Below are positions 57,491 through 64,000 of a stretch of DNA of 64,000 nucleotides, piece by piece (position 1 is the stretch's first letter; the number at the start of each line of letters is the position of its first letter). The stretch covers positions 1 to 64,000 of the forward strand of contig CAIYVX010000044.1 of the NCBI GenBank assembly GCA_903929765.1, read 5' to 3'. The translations under genes were made by a program, and so were the position numbers. This stretch comes from an uncultured Planctomycetia bacterium (GTDB lineage: Bacteria > Planctomycetota > Phycisphaerae > FEN-1346 > JAACEH01). The notes beneath the pieces were generated by a model that saw only the letters and a program-made list of their open reading frames with translations, made no database searches and was not told where the DNA came from.

Positions 57491-60400
57491 GTGACTACCA
57501 AGCCCGCGGTCGCGCCAACCTCCGCTCCATCCGCCGCGCCCCGTCGCCACTGGCTGCGGCGAATCATCATCGGCGTGGTTCTGCTCATCGTCCTGGTCGC
57601 TCTCCTGGCGGCCCTGGCCCCGACGCTGGTCAGTTCCGGCCCCGGCACGCGGCTGGCCCTGTCCATTGCCAACGGCTACATTCCCGGCACCCTGTCCGCC
57701 GATGCACTTTCCGTCGGCTGGTTCTCCGGCGCGCGCATCGACGGCCTCAAGATCACCCAGCCCGACGGCAAGGTGGTCATCAATGCCGGCGTCTGGGCAC
57801 CCGACTTCAGCCTGTCCCGGGCCGCCGGCGGCGCTACCGATTTCGGCGTCATCACCGTCACCAACCCGAACATCAACTACGAACAGTACCCCGACGGCAC
57901 CAACTCCATCACCCGGGCTCTGGTCAAAGTCGCCCAGGCCGTTCAGGCCGCCGCTCCGACCAAAACCACGCCGCCGGGCCAGACCAACACCAACTATCGC
58001 GCCAGGCTCGTCCTGACCGGCGGCACTCTCCAGTTCGTTTCGCCCGGCCAGGCGCCCGTCACGGTCGAAAACCTGGCCGTCAACGCCCAGGTCGCTACCC
58101 TGTCCGCCCTGACCGCCGACTTCAAGGCCTCCGTCAAGCAGGGTGAAAACAGCGGCCAGATCGAACTGAGGAAATGTTCCGTCACCAACCTGTTCGACGC
58201 GTCCGGCCACCTTCAGGCCGACCGCGCCGCCTTCGACGTTGACGCCCGGCTCAGCAATCTGCCAATCGCCATGGCCGACGCCATCGCCAGCACGAGCGGC
58301 AACCTCGTCACCCTGCTCGGCGACAAGGCCGACGCCGAATTCACCGTCGCCGGGTCGCTGGCCAACCTGACCGGCCACACCAAGTTCACCACTTCCAAGC
58401 TGAGTGCTCAGGCCGACGTTACCGCGACCAAAACGGACGTCACGGCCGGGGCTTCCGTACACATCGCCGTCGATCCCGAGACCTGGGCCCGCTTGACCAC
58501 CACCGGGAGCGGCGCGCCGCTCCTGCCCGCCATTACCCGGCCCGCGGTGTTCGACCTCACGCTCGACAAAACCACAGAGCCGATCAAAGAAAGCCGCATC
58601 GACCTCGCCGCTATCCTCAAAAAAATCACCATCAGGCCCGTCGAACTGGCCTTTAATACGCCCGCTGGCGAATCACCCGCGCCCGCCACCTTCGCCCTGG
58701 CCGCCAACCAGATCAACCTCACCATCCCGTCAACCTTGGTCGCTGCCGTCGTTCACCAAAAAGCCGCTGGAAATGCCGACCTCGCCAAGATCGGCCTGAC
58801 TCAACCAATGACCGTCAACGTCGAGGTCAACGAACTGGTTCTTACCACGGGTTCTCCCTCCGGCTTCTCCTTCAAGGCCAAAGTCAGTTCGCCAAAGATC
58901 GCCGCCGTTGGTTTGCCACAGTTCGACGCCGTCACCGTGACCGGCCTCGACGCCGCACTTTCCGGCGAGTCGGTCGGCGGCAAGATCAGGGCTTCCGCCA
59001 ACCTCGGACTCCAGGAAATCATTTTTCCGACCGACCAGCGCCTGGCCACCACGCGGCTCTCCAATCTGAACCTCTCCATTCCTGCCGTGGCGATCTCCAA
59101 CGCCGGGGCGAGCGGCCATGAATTGAAAGCCTCGTTCGCCACCGACATTCTGCGCGGCGAGGAAAAGGGCACGCTCACCGCCGACGTAAATATGACGCCA
59201 GGTAAAACTCTCACCTTCTCCGCCTCAACCACGGCGGTCAATCTGCCGCTCGACCTGGCTGACATCCTGGCCAACCAGAACGGCAAACTGGTCGCCATCG
59301 CCGGGCCGAAAGTCGAAAACTTCACCGCCAGCGCCGCCAGCGCCACGGCCGACAACGGCGCCATTCATTTCGCCTGCGAGGCCAGGACCGCCAACCTCAC
59401 CGCCAAATTCGCCGGCCTGGTCGCTCCGCAGGACCGCCTCGAAATGCACGATTCGTCCTTCGCCCTGAGCCTGACGCCGCAATCGTTCGACGCCCTGATG
59501 TCGGTCACGTCGTCGGCCCAGGCCGTTTCGTTACAGCAGAACTCCCAGGCCTCCGTCACCATCGCCAATTTGCTTGTCCCCCTGCCCAAAGCAGCGCCGG
59601 TCGGCCAGGCCGCCCCCTTCACCCTCGATCCCGAGCGGACCAGGGCCGACATCACATTCGCCATGCCCCAAGCCGCCTTCAAGCTGGCCGAAACCGGCGA
59701 CGTCGTCGCCCTGAAGGACTTCTCGGCTCACCTCTCGACCCAGAATCCCGCGAAGGAAATGACCGCCCTAATCACCGCCCAGTTCAACTCCGCCGGCGCT
59801 GCCGGGGCCATCGATTCCCACACCACTATCACGAACCTCGTCGACGCCAAAGGCAACCTCCAACTTTCCAGCGTTGCCGTTGATACCAACACGAAACTGA
59901 AGGAAGTTCCCCTGCGGCTCATCGACGCCCTGGCCGGACTGGGCGGCAAGCTCGTCCGCTCGCTCGGACCCACGCTCCACCAACTCGATCTGACTGCCAA
60001 GTCCGCCGGCCGCGACCAACCGATTGATTTCACCGTCGCCGCCCAATCTCAGTTCCTCGACGCCAATCTCAGCGGCGCGTTCACACCCGGCAGGCGAATC
60101 ACCGTGACCAAAGGATCGGCGGCCACGTTGACCATCACTGACGACATTCTCTCCATCATTCAATCGTCCACCGTCCCGGCCGACCGCAAGATCGCCCTCC
60201 AGCAACCGGCCAAGTACCGTCTGGCGATCGTCGCTGCCGAAATCGCCTGGCCTGAAAATAAAAAAACCAGCGCCGCCGCATCCGCTGAGCCTATGCGCAT
60301 CGACCCGGCGCATACCAGGCTCAACGTTGAACTGACCGGCGAACCGACCGCCATCCTGCTTCGCGACTCCGGCGAAGTCGCCACCTTCTCGAACCTTAAA

Positions 60401-61657
60401 ATCTCCGCCCAGACCGACAACCCGACCGCCGAGACCGTGGCCAACGTCCATTTCGACGTCCAGATCGGCAAGACCGGCGAGACGCCCGTCACCGGCAAGT
60501 TCGACTCCAAAACCACCCTCAAAAACCTCGCCGGCGCCGATGGCCTGATCCAGATTGCCAAGGCTTCCGTCGCCTCCGAAACGTCGCTCGAAAACGTGCC
60601 CACCGCGCCGCTCGACGCCCTGGCCGCCACCAACGGCAAGCTCGGCGAACTCCTCGGCCCGACCCTGGCCGCTTCCGTTTCCGCCAACTATCAGCCCGGC
60701 GTCGGCGGTCCGGTACACGTCAAGCTCACCAGCGGGAACACCCAGGGCGATCTGCCCTTCTCGCTCGACAAGGACACCGCCCTCCACCTGACGCAAGACG
60801 CCAAAGTTTCGGCCAAGCTCACGCCCGGCCTGTCCAAGAATCTCGGCCTGGCCAGCCCCCTGCTCTTTCAGGCCGTCCAGTCGGACAAGCCCATTGATGT
60901 CTTTCTGCGAAGCAACGCCTTTACCGTGCCCCTCTCGCCCGTCGATATCGCCAAGGCCCGCGTCGACGGCGAGGTCGATCTCGGCACCGTCACTATGCAA
61001 AACGGCGGGCTGCTGAAGCTTACCTCGCTCATGCTCAGTCAACTCGGCTCCTCCGCGCCGCAAAGCGACACCATGCCCGCGACCTTCACGCCGCTGGTCT
61101 TTCATCTGGATAAGGGAATTATCAGCACCAACGACATGTGGCTCAGTTCGCCGCTGCTGACCATGGGCACGCAGGCCGTTTCCGTAAACCTCAATCCGGC
61201 ACTCCAGCCCGGTCAGCCGTTCAAGGCCGGCCTGGCGCCGGCCAAGATTCTGATCGGCCTCTCTGGCCGCGACCTGGCCCGCGTCAAGGAACTCCAAGGC
61301 ATCTTCGACCCCAACTATGTCTACGAGATTCCCGCCTCCGGCCCCGTCGACGCCATCAAGCCCGACTACGGCAAGTTCGTCGCACAGATCGCCGAACTAA
61401 AGGTCAAGGCTGCCGCCCAGAAACAACTCAAGAGCTTAGGTTCACTTGGCGCTATAGGCACCAAGGTTCTCGCCATGCCGCAGGCCGATCAGCAGGCCGA
61501 GATTCAGAAACACTGGCCCAACCTGCCCAAGGCCCCGGCGCCCGCCGGCAACCAATCCGCCGCGCCAACCGCTACACCGCCACCGCCGCCGTCCACACCG
61601 CCGACCCAGAAGCCGGTGCTGCCAGCGCTGCCAAAACTGCCGAAGCTGCCTTTCTGA
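57491..61657 (+). CDS. Giant AsmA/TamB-like anchored periplasmic protein
   Basis: A 1388-residue protein. A basic N-terminus and one membrane helix (about 23-45) are followed by an AsmA-like start (GTRLALSIANGYIPGTLSADALSVGWFSGARIDGL) and then long repetitive beta-rich stretches in which motifs such as IDALAGLGGKLVRSLGPTL and LDALAATNGKLGELLGPTL recur. The C-terminus is Pro-rich (about 1350-1388). Proteins of this kind form lipid-conducting bridges across the periplasm in diderms. The GTG start has AAAGGA 6 bases upstream. The coding strand is C-rich, unlike the G-rich plus-strand genes of the first 20 kb. Confidence 0.78.
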   Translation: MTTKPAVAPTSAPSAAPRRHWLRRIIIGVVLLIVLVALLAALAPTLVSSGPGTRLALSIANGYIPGTLSADALSVGWFSGARIDGLKITQPDGKVVINAGVWAPDFSLSRAAGGATDFGVITVTNPNINYEQYPDGTNSITRALVKVAQAVQAAAPTKTTPPGQTNTNYRARLVLTGGTLQFVSPGQAPVTVENLAVNAQVATLSALTADFKASVKQGENSGQIELRKCSVTNLFDASGHLQADRAAFDVDARLSNLPIAMADAIASTSGNLVTLLGDKADAEFTVAGSLANLTGHTKFTTSKLSAQADVTATKTDVTAGASVHIAVDPETWARLTTTGSGAPLLPAITRPAVFDLTLDKTTEPIKESRIDLAAILKKITIRPVELAFNTPAGESPAPATFALAANQINLTIPSTLVAAVVHQKAAGNADLAKIGLTQPMTVNVEVNELVLTTGSPSGFSFKAKVSSPKIAAVGLPQFDAVTVTGLDAALSGESVGGKIRASANLGLQEIIFPTDQRLATTRLSNLNLSIPAVAISNAGASGHELKASFATDILRGEEKGTLTADVNMTPGKTLTFSASTTAVNLPLDLADILANQNGKLVAIAGPKVENFTASAASATADNGAIHFACEARTANLTAKFAGLVAPQDRLEMHDSSFALSLTPQSFDALMSVTSSAQAVSLQQNSQASVTIANLLVPLPKAAPVGQAAPFTLDPERTRADITFAMPQAAFKLAETGDVVALKDFSAHLSTQNPAKEMTALITAQFNSAGAAGAIDSHTTITNLVDAKGNLQLSSVAVDTNTKLKEVPLRLIDALAGLGGKLVRSLGPTLHQLDLTAKSAGRDQPIDFTVAAQSQFLDANLSGAFTPGRRITVTKGSAATLTITDDILSIIQSSTVPADRKIALQQPAKYRLAIVAAEIAWPENKKTSAAASAEPMRIDPAHTRLNVELTGEPTAILLRDSGEVATFSNLKISAQTDNPTAETVANVHFDVQIGKTGETPVTGKFDSKTTLKNLAGADGLIQIAKASVASETSLENVPTAPLDALAATNGKLGELLGPTLAASVSANYQPGVGGPVHVKLTSGNTQGDLPFSLDKDTALHLTQDAKVSAKLTPGLSKNLGLASPLLFQAVQSDKPIDVFLRSNAFTVPLSPVDIAKARVDGEVDLGTVTMQNGGLLKLTSLMLSQLGSSAPQSDTMPATFTPLVFHLDKGIISTNDMWLSSPLLTMGTQAVSVNLNPALQPGQPFKAGLAPAKILIGLSGRDLARVKELQGIFDPNYVYEIPASGPVDAIKPDYGKFVAQIAELKVKAAAQKQLKSLGSLGAIGTKVLAMPQADQQAEIQKHWPNLPKAPAPAGNQSAAPTATPPPPPSTPPTQKPVLPALPKLPKLPF

Positions 61658-61669
61658 GCACGGCGCCTA

Positions 61670-61698
61670 TTGACTGAAAACGGAGTCTGGAACATCAT
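61670..61698 (+). promoter_or_regulatory. First of two tandem promoters before the peroxiredoxin gene
   Basis: TTGACT (61670-61675), 17 bases, CATCAT (61693-61698). The stretch CCTATTGACTGAAAACGG is repeated at 61786. Confidence 0.5.
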
Positions 61699-61788
61699 AC
61701 GGACGAGGTCCGAATGGTTGCGAAAATGGGCTCACTTTGCCGACAGGTCCACGGTAAAAAATATTCGCTGGCGGCACATCGGAACCTA

Positions 61789-61817
61789 TTGACTGAAAAC
61801 GGGAACTAGCGCATCAT
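61789..61817 (+). promoter_or_regulatory. Second tandem promoter before the peroxiredoxin gene
   Basis: TTGACT (61789-61794), 17 bases, CATCAT (61812-61817), a copy of the unit 119 bases upstream, and about 15 bases before the ribosome site. Confidence 0.55.
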
Positions 61818-61838
61818 TCAGGTGGAGGGAGAGGAAGG

Positions 61839-62450
61839 ATGGAAAAAATGAGATTAACCGACATGTACAATACAGCATTATTTATCGTGCTAACCGTCGC
61901 CGGGCTGCTGGTTCTGCCCGGCTGCCAGAGGACGCCTTCGGCCATGTCCATGGAGACCGCGGCGGCCGGACGCAGCGAGTTCGCCGGACAGCCGGCCCCG
62001 GACTTCACCCTGATGAATCAAGATAGCCAGCCGGTGGCCTTGAGCCAGGAGCGCGGCAAATGGGTGGTGCTCTATTTCTATCCCAAGGACGACACCCCGG
62101 GCTGCGCCTGCGAGGCCAACGAATTCACCGAGCTCCTGACCCAGTTCCGGAACATGAACGCCCTGGTGTTGGGCATCAGTGCCGACTCGCCGAAGAGCCA
62201 CCGGTTGTTCATCGAAAAATACAACCTGAGCCTCACGCTGCTGAGCGACCCCAACCACGCCGTGATGAAACGCTACGGGGCCTGGGTCGAGAGTTCGCTG
62301 GGCGACAAGAAAACCGAGCGGGTGATCCGCAGCACGTTCATCATCGGGCCACAAGGAACCGTGCGGTACCACTTCCCCGAGGTAATTCCGCAGGGCCACG
62401 CGGAGCGGGTCCGGGAGAAGCTGGCCGAGTTGCAACGGGGAGGTATGTAA
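61839..62450 (+). CDS. Exported lipoprotein peroxiredoxin (BCP/PrxQ type)
   Basis: A 203-residue thiol peroxidase in an exported, lipid-anchored form: hydrophobic segment with lipobox LPGC (C29), then the Prx fold (APDFTL, VVLYFYPKDDTPGCACEANEF). The peroxidatic cysteine is C89 in TPGC. The resolving cysteine five residues later, usual in PrxQ, is missing (N94), whereas C91 forms a CxC with C89. This suggests a 1-Cys or unusual resolving mechanism. The AGGAAGG before the ATG is strong. It is preceded by a duplicated promoter-like sequence. Confidence 0.88.
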   Translation: MEKMRLTDMYNTALFIVLTVAGLLVLPGCQRTPSAMSMETAAAGRSEFAGQPAPDFTLMNQDSQPVALSQERGKWVVLYFYPKDDTPGCACEANEFTELLTQFRNMNALVLGISADSPKSHRLFIEKYNLSLTLLSDPNHAVMKRYGAWVESSLGDKKTERVIRSTFIIGPQGTVRYHFPEVIPQGHAERVREKLAELQRGGM

Positions 62451-62557
62451 GCGACAGATGAGATGAGTAAGTCAGGCACGAGGGCGAAACGGATCGTCTT
62501 CGCGGAGTGGGCCCTCGAGGCCCTGGACAGCAGTATTGGAAAATAGGGAGGATAGTT

Positions 62558-64000
62558 ATGAGAAATGTATTGATTGTCAGTCTGTTAGTGGCGGTAGGTG
62601 CGCTGGTTGCCGGGGGGTGCAGCACCTGTTCCACCGGCACTTGTCCGTCCGGCGGCGCGACGGCCAGCAGCGGCGGCACGTGCAACATTTGCAGCAACCC
62701 GGCCGAATGCAAGATCGTGATCGACAAGACGGGTCCGAAGGACGTGACCGTGGGCAAGGAATACTCCTACTGCATCCAGGTGAAGCAAAACAGTTCGCAT
62801 CCCGCCGAGGGCGTCACGGTGACCGAATTGCTGCCGGATAACTTCCAGTTGATTTCGACCTCGCCGCAAGCCACCCAGAATGGCAAGACTCTGGTCTGGA
62901 ATTTGGGACATTTCAACGGGAATGAATCGAAACTGCTGAACGTGACGGGCAAGGCCACGGCAACCGGAATATGCACCGGCTGCACCACCTGGACCTGCTC
63001 TCCGCCGCGCGTCTGCCTGACCACCAACGCCACCAGCCCGGCGATTGCCGTGACGCTGACCGGGCCGACGTACGCGGTCCTGTGCGATACGCTGAAGTAC
63101 ACGGCCCGGGTCACCAACACCGGCACCGGCAAGGCCAGCGGCATCAAGGTGCGTGACGATCTGCCGACGGGCATGACCAGCCTGGGCGGACAGGGCGCCC
63201 TGGAAGGCGACGTGGGCGATCTGGCTGCGGGCGAATCGAAGGACGTAATCCTGACGACCCGGGTCGGCAAGAGCGGCATGTACACCAACGTCGTGTCGGC
63301 CACGGCGGACGGCGGACTGACGGCCAATTCGCAGACCATCGGCACCGAGGTCAAAACTCCGGCTCTGGTGGTGACCATGTCAGCTCCGGCCGAACGGTTC
63401 ATCGGTCGCCCGGTGGACTACACGATCACGGTCCGCAACAACGGTGACGCGGCAGCAAAGAACACCATGCTCGAACAAAAGGTGCCGCATAGCGTTAAAC
63501 TCGTCAACGCCAGTAACGGCGGCGCGGATGTCGGCACGCTCATTCGCTGGGATCTCGGGACGATCAATCCGGGCGAGGAAAAGACGGTGACTCTGACCAT
63601 CACCTCGACCGAAAAGGGCGACCTGCGGACCGAGGCGATGGCTTCCGCCTATTGCGGCGAAGGCAGCAGTAACACCACGACGGCCGTTAGGGGCGTTCCG
63701 GGCATCAGCTTCTGCACCGTCGGCCTCCAGCAGGCCATCGAAGTCGGAGCCACCGAAACCTATCGGACCACCGTGTCCAACGAGGGCAGCGACTCCGACG
63801 CGAACGTCGTTCTGGTGTTCACGATACCGGCCGAACAGACCTACGTCGGGGCCAAGGGGCCGACTGAAGCCACCGTTAACGGCAACACCGTGACCTTTGC
63901 CCCAATCAGCAGCCTCGAACCGGGCAAGACCGTCACCTTTGACGTGATGACCAAGGCCATCAGCGACGGCGACAGCCACTTCAAGACCACCCTGAGCAGC
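62558..64000 (+). CDS. DUF11/CARDB-type repeat lipoprotein (partial, runs off the window)
   Basis: Open from the ATG at 62558 to the window end (481 codons, no stop). A lipobox AGGC (C21) and a Cys-rich segment (STCSTGTCPSGG... CNIC) are followed by repeats of about 115-125 residues with the DUF11 pattern (TGPTYAVLCDTLKYTARVTN, IGRPVDYTITVRNNG), which are extracellular Ig-like modules often found in planctomycete surface proteins. GGGAGG lies about 6 bases before the ATG. It follows the peroxiredoxin gene by 107 bases. The 3' end is outside the window. Confidence 0.82.
   Translation, partial: MRNVLIVSLLVAVGALVAGGCSTCSTGTCPSGGATASSGGTCNICSNPAECKIVIDKTGPKDVTVGKEYSYCIQVKQNSSHPAEGVTVTELLPDNFQLISTSPQATQNGKTLVWNLGHFNGNESKLLNVTGKATATGICTGCTTWTCSPPRVCLTTNATSPAIAVTLTGPTYAVLCDTLKYTARVTNTGTGKASGIKVRDDLPTGMTSLGGQGALEGDVGDLAAGESKDVILTTRVGKSGMYTNVVSATADGGLTANSQTIGTEVKTPALVVTMSAPAERFIGRPVDYTITVRNNGDAAAKNTMLEQKVPHSVKLVNASNGGADVGTLIRWDLGTINPGEEKTVTLTITSTEKGDLRTEAMASAYCGEGSSNTTTAVRGVPGISFCTVGLQQAIEVGATETYRTTVSNEGSDSDANVVLVFTIPAEQTYVGAKGPTEATVNGNTVTFAPISSLEPGKTVTFDVMTKAISDGDSHFKTTLSS

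Noticed and set aside
59768-61297. Minus-strand open frame of 509 codons opposite the AsmA-like gene
   Set aside because: Gly/Asp-rich shadow of the plus-strand gene, which has a signal anchor and ribosome site.

Overview
The window is a 64 kb piece of a GC-rich, probably planctomycete-like (Phycisphaerae-type) chromosome. This is inferred from gene content: an H-X9-DG pseudopilin, a PEP-CTERM protein, a propeller protein with a C-terminal dockerin, a squalene-cyclase-like protein with DUF4159-like domains, an EF-G-like factor, an AsmA-like giant and a DUF11-type lipoprotein. No rRNA or phylogenetic marker beyond ordinary housekeeping genes was seen, so the placement is tentative.

Layout. 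0-12 kb: mostly minus-strand biosynthesis (argD-type aminotransferase, EF-G-like, hisA, hisH, OmpA lipoprotein, prepilin peptidase, aroK, argG, leuA). leuA has a complete attenuation leader (promoter, Leu-rich peptide, terminator). 12-19.5 kb, plus strand: tRNA-Val, rpsO, pnp, an NtrB/NtrC-like pair and mutL. 19.7-26 kb, minus: HD hydrolase, PglF/WbpM-type dehydratase, GH94 phosphorylase. 26-29 kb, plus: etfB, etfA, a small membrane protein and a 35-residue Cys-rich microprotein. 29.5-34.6 kb, minus: rlmN, ribE, scpA, trpS, M50 protease. 34.7-39.4 kb: GPH symporter, PHP protein, aldo/keto reductase, anchored protein. 39.5-49 kb: a cobalamin-centred locus. 49-64 kb: large secreted or anchored proteins, a peroxiredoxin and a partial DUF11 lipoprotein.

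The most interesting functional region is 39.5-49 kb. Two cobalamin riboswitches stand back to back, each under its own sigma70-type promoter. The plus-strand one leads to a PEP-CTERM protein and a secreted PQQ-like beta-propeller protein with a dockerin. The minus-strand one leads to a type II secretion-type pseudopilin. Next to them are a BtuFCD-type importer and a divergent PadR-OsmC-CobW operon, both with apparently leaderless promoters. I read this as a candidate cobamide-responsive cell-surface uptake system, functionally analogous to the Bacteroidetes BtuG propeller system; this is inference.

The most unusual structural feature is the spacer DNA from 0 to 44 kb. Most spacers are mosaics of A-rich sequence (AAC/AAG runs without T), several families of short hairpins, and heptamer-like tandem repeats. 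Two hairpin families carry a constant CTAC tail, that is, GTAG at the 5' foot of the hairpin on the minus strand. This is the architecture of REP elements mobilised by RAYT (TnpA-REP) transposases. Every copy I found points the same way whatever the gene strand, three minus-strand genes use the GTAG as their TAG stop codon, and one block lies in frame inside mutL. These repeats vanish after 44 kb, and the G-rich bias of the plus strand also fades from about 49 kb.
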